Positions 36,195 through 46,900 of a stretch of DNA of 64,000 nucleotides are shown here, piece after piece. Source of the stretch: Triglochin maritima (lineage: Eukaryota > Streptophyta > Magnoliopsida > Alismatales > Juncaginaceae). A program made the translations under genes and the position numbers. A model generated the notes under the pieces. It searched no databases. It was not told the DNA's origin and saw only the letters and a list, made by a program, of their open reading frames with translations. The stretch spans positions 17,090,501 to 17,154,500 of the forward strand of contig OY821787.1 in NCBI GenBank assembly GCA_963682175.1, written 5' to 3'. Position 1 is the first letter of the stretch; every line of letters begins with the position of its first letter.

Positions 36195-36429
36195 AATTTT
36201 AGTTGTGTTATACTTATTTGGTTGTTATTACGCTACTTTTGGTTTCATGTTAAAATGTTAACTCTTTATTGTGTTAAACTTGGATTTTTTGGTGTGTTGA
36301 AATTTAGGAAGTGGGAAATAGTGATATTGGTTGTATTTTGCTACTTGGAAATGGTTGTGTTTGTTGTTGAATTTTTGTAATTGGAATGTTTGTGTTTGTT
36401 GTCAAAAGGTATTTAAACAGGAAATGAAG

Positions 36430-36916
36430 TTGTCGAGTTCCTAAATTAAATGAACTTGCACTCTTCAATAGAACAACAGAACTCGACATCACAACTGTCG
36501 AGTTCACATCAACAGAACTTGGCATCACAAGTGTCGAGTTCAATTTAAACAATTGTTCTCCTGGGCCTCCGTCTCATGCACGATATGAGTTGTCAGAAGA
36601 ACAGTAGTTCAAATAGAACTCGGCACTTGTGATGTCGAGTTCTATTTGAACTATTGTTCTCCTCGCAACTCACGTCGAGCGAAATATGAAGTGTTGGGCA
36701 ATAAAACCAAACTGAACTCGGCTCTGGTGATGCCGAGTTCTGCTTGAGGGAACTCGGCATCACCAGTGTCGAGTTCTCTAGACACTAAAAAACATAAAAC
36801 CCGTTGCTGCCACGTGTCACCACGTCGTGGCAGTGGGTCTAGTATGAAAAATACTTTTAAATGATGTCTATTTTGGCAAAACAAATTGAAAAAAATATTA
36901 TTTTGAAAAAAAATTC
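36430..36916 (-). repeat. MULE right terminal inverted repeat
   Basis: Inverted counterpart of 29935-30360. It has GAACTCGGCACTTGTGATGT near 36617, GAACTCGGCATCACCAGTGT near 36750 and a CACGTGTCACCACGT segment near 36811. Confidence 0.88.
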
Positions 36917-36925
36917 TTTTATCAA

Positions 36926-37591
36926 AGATCTTTTCGAATCTAATTTAAATACTAATCTACTGGTTCTAAGTGCTTTGAGTTTGTGAATTATTTTCTGTGC
37001 AACTATTATCGAGTCTCCAATTTTGCGTCTTTAAGGAAAACCGTTTGAGCTAAGATTGGGTGATTTATTGCCCCTGCTAGGCTAGTGGGTAGAGTCTTTG
37101 ATAGGAGTTTGTATAAACTGTTGATTCGAGATATCAGTCTCAAATCTCATAACCGTTTCTATTCGCGGGTTTTTTGGGATGAGCGTGATGGACTGGTTCA
37201 GTTCTTGGAATTTTAGTTTAGTAATTGTGTTGTTGTGAAAACATTCAAAGAATAGCATAATATGGCTTTTTAACCGTGGACAATTTTTTTGGAAGAATCC
37301 CATTTTAAAACCATCTGATCAAGGTGATTTGTTTGGTGAAAGTCCAAAGACGACAACTTTGACCTCTTTTTTTGTTAACCACAAGGTGAGGAGAGAGGGT
37401 TCAGTTATCTTTCTGTTAATAACCATGTCCCATAGGATAGGAATTTTAGATCCTTATTTTCCAATAAAAGGGGATTGGAAGTAATTAATATTTTTTGTGT
37501 TGATTCTATTGGGCAAGTATACCACTTGTTCTCCTGTATATACGATGAGAAGCGATACGATTTTTCTTTTTCTCCTATTTGTGCGACTTGG
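36926..37591 (-). pseudogene. LINE ORF2, N-terminal part of reverse transcriptase
   Basis: The minus strand reads RTNRRKRKIVSLL, then MGFFQKNCPRLKSHIMLFF and SITLIPKNPRIETVMRFETD, ending in FEKIFDK at the MULE junction. These match the thumb-side motifs of plant LINE RT (FF..F and LIPK.P). Frame changes and stops are present. Confidence 0.85.
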
Positions 37592-37799
37592 TAAAAAAAT
37601 GAGTGATTTGCTTGGGTAGACCTCAAAATGTGCACAATTGCCGAAATACTCTCGCATTTTTACTATTCACTTGGGTGCACATTATTTCAAACTTTATTGC
37701 TTGCATACCCTCATACCTTCTGTTGGTTAATTTACAAAACACACCCTTTAAAATTCAAATGTTCTTCATATTAAATATAAAAACACAAACAAATATTTT

Positions 37800-38750
37800 C
37801 TTTACAAACACACCCTTCTTCTTCCTCTCTCTCTTGTTCTCTCTCTACTCTCTCTCTGTCTCTACTCTCTCTTGTTCTCTCTCTCCTCTCTCTCTACTCT
37901 CTCTTATTTTCTCTCTCCTCTCCTTCTCTCTTCTCCCTCACTCTCTCCTCTATTTCTCTATTCTCCCTCTCTCTCTTGTTCTCTGCCTCCTCTCTCTATA
38001 TAAACTCTCGTTTGTTCTCTCTCTACTCTCATCTTTTCTTTTCTCTTCTCCATCTCTCTCCTATTCTTTCTCTCTCTCATGTTCTCTCTTCTCCCTCTCC
38101 CTCTCTCCTCTCTCTCTTGTTCTCTCTTCTCCCCCTCTCTCTCATGTTCTCTCCCCGGTTCTCTCTTCTTTTTTCTCTCTCCCTCCTCTCTCTCTCCTAT
38201 TCTCTCTTCGCCCTTTCTCTCTCCTCTCTCTCTCTCTCATGATCTCTCTTCTCTATCTCTCATGTTCTCTCTTCTCCATTTCTCTTTCTCTCTCTCTCTC
38301 TCTCCTCTATCTCCTATTCTCTCTTCGCCCTCTTTCTCTTTCTCTCTCTTCTGTCTCTCATGTTCTCTTTCTCTCTCCTATCCCCTCTCTCGAATTCTCT
38401 CTCTCTTCTCCCTCTCGAATTCTCTCTCTCTCGAATTCTCCCTCCTCTCTCTATCGAATTCTCTCTCTCGAATTCTCTCTCCTCTCTCTCTTCTCCATCT
38501 CTCTTCTCCCTCTCTCGTTCTTTCTTCTATTTCTCCCTCTCTTTCTCCGGTTCTCTCTTCTCCCTCTCTCTTTCTCTTTCTCTCTCTCTCTCTCTGTCCT
38601 ATCTTTCTCTAATTCTCTCATGTTCTCTCTCTCCCCCCTCTCTCCTCTCTCTCTCCTATTCTCTTTTCTCCCTCTTTCTCCCCCTTTCTTTCGAATTCTC
38701 TCCTCTTTCTCTCCTCTCTCCCTCATGTTCTCTCTCCTCTCTCTCTCTCA
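37800..38750. repeat. Impure (CT)n tract, left arm
   Basis: It is built of CTCTCT runs broken by TGTT, GAATT and CCC words, such as TCATGTTCTCTC repeated. Any long Leu/Ser open frame in it is an artefact of composition. Confidence 0.93.
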
Positions 38751-38759
38751 CCGGCACTC

Positions 38760-39060
38760 TTCTGAAAGAGTCCGCACTCTCGTACCACTTCCTCGACACA
38801 TAACCTAACCCAACCTAACCTAACCAGTGTCGGTCGGAACCGTTGCTCCTCGCCTCCGCTCCAAAACCCGAATTACCCATCCATTGTTGGAGCCTAAAAT
38901 TGAAGTCGCTGTCATTGGTAACAGTTGTTACATACTCAACCTTGTCATCAACAGGATTGTTCGTCAGAGACCAACAAACCCTATCACGATTCACTAACAC
39001 GCCCGTATGAAGTATGAACGTTGTTCTCTTGCATAGTTATTAGATTACAAAAAAAGGTGA
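38760..39060. other. Non-repetitive core of the foldback element
   Basis: It contains a short telomere-like run ACCTAACCCAACCTAACC near 38806. On the minus strand it has an open frame including DKVEYVTTVTNDSDFNFRL and GFGAEARSNGSDRHW (38815-39000). This may be a captured host fragment; no family is recognised. Confidence 0.5.
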
Positions 39061-39069
39061 CAAAGTGCA

Positions 39070-39660
39070 TGTACAAAGGAAAGAGGATAGGAGAGAGAGG
39101 AGAGAAAGAGAACATGAGAGAGAGAGAAGTGAGAGAAATAGAGAGAGGGCGAAGACAGAATAGGAGAGAGAGGAGAGAAAGAGAAATGGAGAAGAGAACA
39201 TGAGAGATAGAGAAGAGAGAACATGAGAGAGAGAGAGAGAAAGAGAGAAATTGCGAAGAGAGAATATGAGAGAGAGAAAGAGAAAGGAGAAGGGAGAACC
39301 AGAGAGAGAGAGAGAGAGGAGAGAACATGAGAGAGAGAGGGGAGAAGAGAGAACAAGAGAGAGAGAGGAGAGAGGGAGAGGGAGAAGAGAGAACATGAGA
39401 GAGAAAGAAAATAGGAGAGAGATGGAGAAGAGAGAAGATGAGAGTAGAGAGACAGATGACAAACGAGGTTTTATATAGAGAGAGAGCAGAGAGAGAACAA
39501 GGGAAAGAGGGAGAATAGAGAAAGAGAGGAGAGAGGGAGAAGAGAGAAAAAGAGGAGAGAGAAAATAAGAGGGAGAGGAAAGAGAGAGAGAGAAGAAGAT
39601 ATAGGAGTAGCGAGAGAGAGAACAAGAGAGAGAGTAGAGAGAGAACAAAAGAGAGAGGGA
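39070..39660. repeat. Impure (GA)n tract, right arm
   Basis: It is the reverse-complement counterpart of the CT arm: GAGAGA runs with GAACATGAG words. It is shorter than the left arm, so the arms have drifted in length. Confidence 0.93.
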
Positions 39661-39914
39661 GAAGAAGGGTGTGTTTGTAAAGAAAATATTTGTTTTGTGT
39701 TTCTATATTTAATATGAAGGACATTTGAATTTTAAAGGGTGTGTTTTGTAAATAAACCAACAGAAAATTTAACGGAGTGGGGCCCATAAATGGTCCGAGG
39801 GTATGCAAGCAATAAGGTTTGAAATGAACATCCAAGTGAATAGTAAAAACGCAGGGGTATTTCGGCAATTGTGCACCTTTTGAGGTCTACCCAAGCAAAT
39901 CACCCTAAAAAATT

Positions 39915-40717
39915 AGGGTTAAGATCCGCTGCTTGTAATCATTGAATTCGGGATCATTGCTTCCAAAATATTTCAATATTTTACAATAAGGATTCAGGAT
40001 CATTGTGCCCAAAATATTTCAATATTTTACAATAAGGAGACATGTTGTTTCCTTAGTTTTTCGCGTTCAAGCGCTTCCTCAGGTGAAAGCCCAGTGTTTT
40101 GCGCTTTGGTGTCATGTTTGAGTATGTTGTCTTCAATGTTGGATAATTGATGACGAGGCTTTGACATCTTAGTGTCTTGATGGTGTTTTTGATAGCTTGA
40201 TTGCTTAGTTTTCTTTTACAAGTGTTGTATTTTTGTATGTGCCCATTGAGTTAATCATTCATCCAATGATTTTCAAAGTGAAAAGGTTTTGGTTGTGTGG
40301 ATGGTTCCTTTGTTTCCGAAAGGAAAGGCATGTGATCAGAAGTTGTTCTGGGTAGTCTTATGCAATGGGAAAGTGGAAAATATTTTCCCATTCTTGCAAC
40401 ATTAGGAACCTGTCGAGTCTCAAAAATCTATCGTTTCTTTAGTTGTTAGTGCATGAGTAAAGCAAGTTTGAAATGCTCACATCTATAAGATTGTGGTCAT
40501 TTATGAATTTCTCAAATGATTTTGTTAAGGTCGAGTAGTTGGCATTGAGGTGTGATCTTTCACCTTGGTCTCTAACCATGTTAAAATCTCCTACTATGAC
40601 CCAAGGTTGGTTTTGAGAAGGCTTAGTATTGCAAAGCTATGAGATGAAGTCTTTTTTAAAACGGTTTATACACGGCTGGTAAACTAAGGTGAGGGTCCAT
40701 CTACTTGTGTCAGACAG
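39915..40717 (-). pseudogene. LINE ORF2, endonuclease C-terminal half and linker
   Basis: The minus strand gives QPWVIVGDFNMVRDQGERSH, the GDFN block of the APE-type endonuclease, then toward the RT a helical linker with HQLSNIEDNILKHDTKAQN and EEALEREKLRKQH. The endonuclease nicks target DNA to start target-primed reverse transcription. The reading frame is interrupted, and the CACTA miniature element cuts the domain at 40718. Confidence 0.85.
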
Positions 40718-40720
40718 GAA

Positions 40721-41050
40721 CACTGCTGCAGAATGGGGTTATTACGTAGGATATTTTGACATATCACGTCCGGTTGACTAGCTGACCGATGTGATAAGTC
40801 TAAAATCACATCGGTGCATGTCAAACATATAACGATCGACGTGGTAATGCGAACATTCACGTCGATCGTAAACTAACCGACGTCATAAGCCAAAAACCAC
40901 GTCGGTGCATGTCGAACATATTTCGGCCGACGTGGTAAGTATAACATCACATTGGATTTTAAGTTGCCAACATCATCTGCCTAATACCACATCGGATTCT
41001 GGAATTTGGACGTAGTCAGGGCGACGTAGTACCCTTATTTTCTAGCAATG
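40721..41050. mobile_element. Miniature CACTA-type element, 330 bp
   Basis: It begins CACTGCTGCAGAATGGGG, and the complement of its end is CATTGCTAGAAAATAAGGG. The 3-bp duplication GAA lies at 40718-40720 and 41051-41053. The interior is packed with CGACGTGGTAA, ACCACGTCGG and ACATCGG words in both orientations. No coding capacity. It is inserted in the LINE endonuclease. Confidence 0.88.
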
Positions 41051-41053
41051 GAA

Positions 41054-41676
41054 AGAGATAGAAAATGAAAATTTATTTAATTGGTATTTGATGCAAGTGT
41101 GGAAATCTTTGTTCTAACCTACTAGGATGCCTCCCGATGCTCCGGTAGAGGGTAAAATAATCCAATCCTATAGGAGGGCTTCCCCCATCATTTTTAGACG
41201 GGTGGTGGAAATTTGTTCCATTTTTGTTTCTTGAATTACGATTATTGTTGGTTTGGCCGTTTTAACCGAACTTTTAATTGCCCTCGTTTTTTCACTCGGC
41301 CCTAGTCCCCTTATATTCCAAGTTATGATTTTCATCATGATAACTAATTCTTAGATTACGTTCGGGTTTCGTTAGAAGGTGCAACTTTGTTGTCCCTTGC
41401 GTAATATCATCTAATGTGGAGAGATTGTAATGTTCTAATCCCTATCTAGATCAAATTTCATCAAGGAATTGGTTGGACTTATCCAAGTTCGTGATGTGGA
41501 TCCCATGTTTTCCACAGAAGAGGTTAAATTGGCTATAGCTATCCCAAGTTAGGAAATCGACATTGTTTGAAGAAAGGTCAACCGATTCCAATGATGATTG
41601 TGTGGTGTTAGTGTTACTTGGGTTGCTGGTTGACAAAGCATATTTAATGTCTCTAATACTCCTGTGGTTTGGGGTA
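41054..41676 (-). pseudogene. LINE ORF2 start (endonuclease N-terminus) and ORF1-ORF2 junction
   Basis: From ATG near 41337 the minus strand reads MKIITWNIRGLGPSEKTRA, then PTIIVIQETKMEQIS and STGASGGILVG. WNIRGLG and QETK are the first motifs of the plant LINE endonuclease. A stop lies shortly after GEALL. Upstream on the minus strand an open frame (41451-41636) contains NVDFLTWDSYSQF. The piece is bounded by solo LTR copy C. Confidence 0.85.
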
Positions 41677-41680
41677 ACGT

Positions 41681-43859
41681 TGGAAAGGAATGTGTTCTAA
41701 AAGTTTTTCTTTTATATGTCAATTATTATGAATTGGATGTGCAAACATTTTGTTCCTTGATTATGGTATTTGTCTTTTGGAAGTGTTAAGGAAGAGGCTT
41801 TTGGTCCTTAACCGTAGAGCTCTAAAAGATAATGGTTTACATAAATCAAAAGTTATTCACAATTATGATAATTAACATGGAACATTAATCACCGAGATAA
41901 GATTGTCGTGTTGGTCATCGATTGTTGTAGCTCTACAAATAATTGACGACACGAGTGTATAAAAGAGGAAAAGATTACTTTTATATATTGAATAGACCTA
42001 ACAAGTAAAACATTATGGAATTGTGTTTCGTGTCATTAATGTTTTACTGTGTCTTGGATCCTAAGATATGAGACTTGTATCTTTTCACTCAAGAAGTGCT
42101 TAATTTGATTATTGTCAAAAACTATCAACGAGTATAGTGACAAAGACAATAGTTGGTTGAACATGACTTGTGCTGGAAAAGATAGCTAGTTAAAAGATTA
42201 TCATGCCTCTCTTAATTGAGTGATGATATTAGTGGGCCCCTTGATTAGGCAAAATTATAATGTGCACAATGTAACTTGAGTTAAGTTACATAGTTATAAT
42301 TAGCTAAAAGAGATCAAGAAATAAATATAATACAAAGGTGACACATTTCAACTTTGTATATATTCTTAATATCAGGAGGCAAGGGACGGACACAAGTGGT
42401 GCACTTACATAACTAAATGGATCGTTTTTTTGGTTCGGGTGGAACAAAGACATCTATGCTAATTGGGTAACTATAATGTGTAGCTAGATACCGCTTATAG
42501 TTTGAGATATTAAGTGTTTAATATCACTGCCAATTTGGCTTAGATCCTCCTATAGGTCACACCACAAAACTAGGAAACAAGAGGCTTGATTTTAAGTTCA
42601 TATGATTTGTCGGGTTTCATGTGCAAATATGACACATGTGGTGAATGAATAAAATCAATATGTCATGAGAATTGACATAATTAGAATCATAATAAATTCA
42701 TATGAGGTGTGTATATTATGGGGTGTAATAATTTAATATTACATAGGATAATATATTACATAAGATGTGAATTTGCTATAAACCCCCCAAAAGATCAAAT
42801 TTTGTTGGAAATGAATCCAAAATTTGACAAAGGCAAAATCGGGGTCAAACACGGTGAACCGTTCAGGGTTCGGTCGATCGGGGTATCTTTAGATCGGTGA
42901 ACCGAATGGGGAACGGGTAATCATAATTGGTTGACCGAAATTGTCTACAGTGCCTCGACAATCGGGTTCGGTTAACCGAGTGTGAACGGTCAACCGAGAA
43001 AGAGTATTTTCGGTAGACAGAAGGTGACACGGTCATCCGATGACTATGCTCCAGGAGAAATCTTGGTGAGTCAACGGTCGACCGAAGAGAAGACATGGTT
43101 TGTCCGAATTTTTCCAGAGAAATTTTCTCATGCGGATTCGGTCGACCGTCTAGTTCCCGGTGCACCGAACACATGTTAAAACCGAATGGTTCGGTTAACC
43201 GAGAAAAATTTTCAGTCAACCGAACAGTGAGATTTCTGCCTGAATTATTAAGAGATTAATTAGATCATGGGTGGATTAATTCCAGATTTAATTAAAACGT
43301 TTTAGAGGATGCCTATGTGGGAATTAAGGATTAATTTTAGGAGAGAATAAGCAAGAGATCATGACTAAGGAATAGTTCTTGATAAGGATGTTTTGGGAGC
43401 CTATAAAAGGACCCCTCCTCCTACTTGTTTATGTTAATGCAAAAATTATTTCTCTTATTCATCTCTCCTGTAATCACCACGAAAATCTCTTATTAATTTT
43501 GAGTTTGGGAGATAGAAATCTCAGGAGCTCAAAGAGGGGTTATTAGCTAGATTCTAAGCCTTATTAGAGATTGATTGGCTAGCTCATTTCTCTCTAATCT
43601 TGTTTAAAGTTTGGTGAACACTCAGAGGCAAATCGGTGGACGATTCTACGGGCAGCGCGACTCCGGATCTTCAAAAGGTTTTAGAGAACCTTTAGGTATG
43701 ATTCTCTCTTTGTGATTTATTTTAATATATGTAGGATTGCATGATATTAGAATAAACACAAAGTAATGTACATAAAAATTGTTGAAAATATGAATCGATC
43801 TTGTATGTTGTATTAAAAAATTTAAAATATATACATACATAGGGACACGAAATCCTACA
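41681..43859 (+). mobile_element. Solo LTR, family 1 copy C (about 2,179 bp)
   Basis: It starts TGGAAAGGAATGTGTTC and ends GAAATCCTACA. Sense is plus, with TATAAAAG at 43402-43409 and a GGTCGACC array upstream (42850-43230). The flanks acgtt and atgtt match at 4 of 5 positions if the start is shifted one base, so the duplication is probable rather than proven. It separates the LINE endonuclease from its 5' region. Confidence 0.85.
42850..43230. repeat. GGTCGACC-type palindrome array in LTR C
   Basis: Exact motifs lie near 43075 and 43140. Numerous variants (GGTCAACCG, GGTTAACCG, GGTCGATCG) fill the interval. Several variants keep dyad symmetry although the centre base pairs changed. Confidence 0.8.
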
Positions 43860-43864
43860 ATGTT

Positions 43865-44140
43865 TTGATTTGACTAAACCTGAGTTGGTTGATCATAAGG
43901 TCCTCTATTCAAGCCACATTGCCTAATTGGAATTGAAAGCTTTCGTTTGTGTTTAATGAATTGTAAATTGGAGTGGAAGCTGAGGGGCTAACTCTTGTGT
44001 CTTTGCGGATTGCGACAAGCTTTTGCTTTCTTTGAGAATGTGCAGTTCCTCCCTCGGATTTAGGGAGCTAAGAGTCGCCACTAGTGGGTCGATTGCAATC
44101 AGCTAGTGTTGTTTAGCTGGGGTTGTTTCAGCTGCGTTTT
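43865..44140 (-). pseudogene. LINE 5' remnant
   Basis: The minus strand contains a KKLVAIRKDTR-like basic stretch and a Ser/Pro/Thr-rich segment, like the zinc-knuckle-to-linker zone at the end of plant LINE ORF1. The beginning of the LINE is not found, so it was truncated or lies beyond the nested LTRs. Confidence 0.45.
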
Positions 44141-44149
44141 GGATTTTTG

Positions 44150-46900
44150 TTAGAGAGTTCACCTGGTATCTCAACATGTTATATGTTCGATGTCTTGACT
44201 CACAACCAACATGAAGACTCAAACATATTTTATGCATTGTATATATTCTTGAAGATTGCATATCTTTATCTTAATAGGTGCCAACAACATCAACGAGCAA
44301 GAATCAAAGACTCAAGAAATTGAATCAAGCTTCATGAAGACATGTATTTGTAGGATAGTGTATGGTCTAGTTAATCTAATCAATTTCTTAATCTCTACTT
44401 AACAATACAATGGAAACACAAATAAAAACGAGTAGAGAAAGACAATCAAACCACAATGAAGACACAACGATTTTATAGAGGTTCGGCACCCCCCGGGTCC
44501 TAGTTCTCTCTTGCAAGCTTCGCTCACGTCTTCACTATCCTCTCCCCGTTATGGGCCGGAAGAACGCCTTTACAAAGCAAGCTCGAGCACCCTCGCCGAG
44601 CTTGGTTTCATCCTCTCCAACCCGAGAGGGATGATCACTGTTACAGGTCAAGATCAAGCCTTACAATCTTTGACAACAACGAAACAAGAATATCAACACT
44701 CTAACTTTAAGCACACTTGAGAAGGATATGAATTTAGGTCAAGTGGTGAAGTTTAGGCTTTTGAGTGTAGGATTTGGGATTCTTGAGTGTGAGAGTTCTC
44801 TCTAATGTATGCGTGAGTTTGGAGTAGGAGAGTTGTCTAAATAAGGTGTGTGAACCTCTATTTATAAGATCCTATAGAGATATAACTGTTGGGGAAAATT
44901 TGGTAAAGATTTGTGTAAGATACACAAAGCAGAAACTAAGGTTAAGCAAATTTGTCCAATAATGGTCAACCGACACGGGATCAATGGTCGATCGTTTCCA
45001 TGCAAATAAGGAACCATTCGAACCAACTAAAGATACGGTCGAACTAGAAGGCTACAACTTAAGTTAACGGTCAAACTAAATCTAGGGGCAGTCGACCGTT
45101 CTGAGGGTTTTGGCAAGGGTAATGGTTTAACAGTTGAACTCAAAAAGGAAGTTTGTCCGACCGAAATATCAGGGTCTTTTGGCGCACAAGTTTGTCTACA
45201 TTCGGTCGACCGACGTCAAGGCATCGTTCGACCAGTGGCCAGAAACCAAATATGGGTTAGGTGAAAATACGAATACGACCGTTGTATAATACGACAAGAA
45301 TAATGACCATATGAAAATACGGGTAAACGGTCGACCAAAAGGTCAAGATAGGTTGACCGATGGAACTATGTAAAAACAATAGAGAATATGTTGACTGGTA
45401 TATACGGTCGAACGGAAAACTCATTTCAGTCGTCCGTTCTGCATAGACAGATTAATGTTTAGTTTTAGTGATTTTCTGACCTAGGTTTGGGTGATCTATT
45501 GAAGTCCAAATGATGTGAAATTTGGTGTGTGACTTCTACAAGAAACCTAGTGTGTATGTTAATAGATTACAACTCTTGTATGCTCAAGTTCACATATGTC
45601 AACCTAGTGTGTATGCGAAATTACATGTCTTCAAATAGCTTGATTACATGTCTTGACTTCATTCTATTCCTCCTCGAGTCTTGATCACCTGTAGATGTTA
45701 GCACAATACAATATATATATACCATGCATAATGTGTGTTACACTCAATTTGATTGTGATTAAGATTAGGTTAGTTAAATCATCAAAACATAGATTAAGCC
45801 AAAAAGGCAACAATATTTTTCATTTATTGAGATATAGGATTGATTGTAGACTTGGCATAAGTGATTCAGTAGAAAACTAGGTGACCTAGACCTCTTTACA
45901 TCATCCAACCATCAATATTTCACTCAAGTCAACACCCAGTCAAACCCCAATTCAAACGACCTAAACTATTTCCAGATGTCTGATCTAATGTTCTTTCCTA
46001 TACTGTTCATCAATTTAGACGACCGTCCTTGCCTCGGACATCCGATATACCAAGTGGCATTGGATTTTTACAATCTCTTTCAGACGTGAAGTCTCTTCTC
46101 GAATCATCTTAAACTTGATTCATCAGAGGTGTTTATACAAAATACAGTCGTTACTTTGTCAGAGATTTAATCTTTATCTCAACAGTTATATCCACATATG
46201 TCTCGTTATACACACCTTAATGCAGACGACTAGTGAACATTTCAGACAAACAACTTCATGTCTTTCGAGCGACCTGGAATGGTTTACGTCGTTCAAATTT
46301 TGCAGTTTGTTGGATTAACATTTTGCGTTCTTTTCCAAACATGACCAAACCACCCCCAATTTTTTTAATGGCTATGTAACTTTGAGAGCCTATAAATATA
46401 TTTTTCTACACTCATTTGAGCATAAATTATTAAGAGTTTTCATTAATTTTGTATTCAAGTGCTATAACTTCAAGCTTTAGGTTTCATCTTATATCCTCTA
46501 TACCACTAGTCAAAGCCTAAATCTCACCATTGTGTTCCTAATTCTATACCCAAATTAATCAAGTGTGCCAAGTTTAAGTATTTGTGCTGTGATTCAAGAA
46601 TCATTAAGGTTGTAAAGCTTCGAGAAGAAGTAGCACTCTCGGGTTGTGAGAGAAGAATCAAGTTTGGCCAAATGCTCGCGAGCTTGCTTTGTAAATGTTT
46701 GATCTCGGCCTTGAACGAAGATCAGATTACTGAGGATGCAAGTGAGCTCAGGGTTGAGTAGGGCTTGTAAAAGAGGTCTAGGACTCCGTTCGAGTGTCAT
46801 TTGAGGTTTGATTGTTCTAACTCTTATCTTTGTTTTGCTTGTTAATTTTGTTACGTATCATTATTAGAACAAGTACTTGCTTTAAAATTTGAATAGTGTA
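44150..46900 (+). mobile_element. SIRE-like LTR in plus orientation, split by another LTR
   Basis: The left part (CACCTGGTATCTCAACATG, then GGTGCCAACAACATCAACG) and the right part (from 45818) together look like one Copia LTR. The right part holds a TATAAATATAT box near 46391, and then zones such as CTCGGGTTGTGAGAGAAG with GATCTCGGCCTTGAACG. The outer limits are approximate and no target duplication was found. Confidence 0.5.
44349..45812 (-). mobile_element. Solo LTR of the SIRE-type family (about 1,464 bp)
   Basis: On the + strand it begins TGTAGGATAGTG and ends AAAAAGGCAACA, the same end as the LTR at 50777-52383. It shares TTTTATAGAGGTTCGGCACC and the following CCTAGTTCTCTC block with that LTR. 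The flanks gtatt and atatt agree at 4 of 5 positions. GGTCGACC motifs lie at 45205 and 45330 among many variants. Confidence 0.72.

Larger units (their letters stand above)
29935..36916 (+). mobile_element. MULE with transposase and plant-mobile-domain gene, 6,982 bp
   Basis: It begins GGAAAATTTTTCAAAATAAT, and the complement of its end reads GAATTTTTTTTCAAAATAAT. Long terminal inverted repeats run to about 30360 on the left and from about 36430 on the right. The 9-bp duplication TTTTATCAA lies at 29926-29934 and 36917-36925, canonical for Mutator-like elements. It interrupts the LINE exactly between FEKIFDK and FLDKIDW. It carries two genes in the same direction, both degraded. Confidence 0.95.
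37601..39905. mobile_element. CT/GA-rich foldback element, 2,305 bp
   Basis: Both ends show an inverted repeat of at least 200 bp containing GATTTGCTTGGGTAGACCTC, GCACAATTGCCGAAATAC and ACTATTCACTTGG. The flanks taaaaaaat (37592-37600) and taaaaaatt (39906-39914) are a 9-bp duplication with one mismatch, which suggests a MULE-like origin. The inner arms are CTCT-rich (37800-38750) and GAGA-rich (39070-39660), so the whole can fold on itself. The 300-bp centre is different and GC-richer. It is inserted in the LINE. Confidence 0.85.

Noticed and set aside
37603..38808. 401-codon plus-strand open frame rich in Leu and Ser
   Set aside because: It is a translation of the impure CT repeat. Equivalent frames exist in all three phases and on the GA arm, with no domain.
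38800..38825. Telomere-like CCTAA run as a telomere or interstitial telomere array
   Set aside because: It spans only about four imperfect units inside the foldback element, too short to be more than coincidence or a capture.
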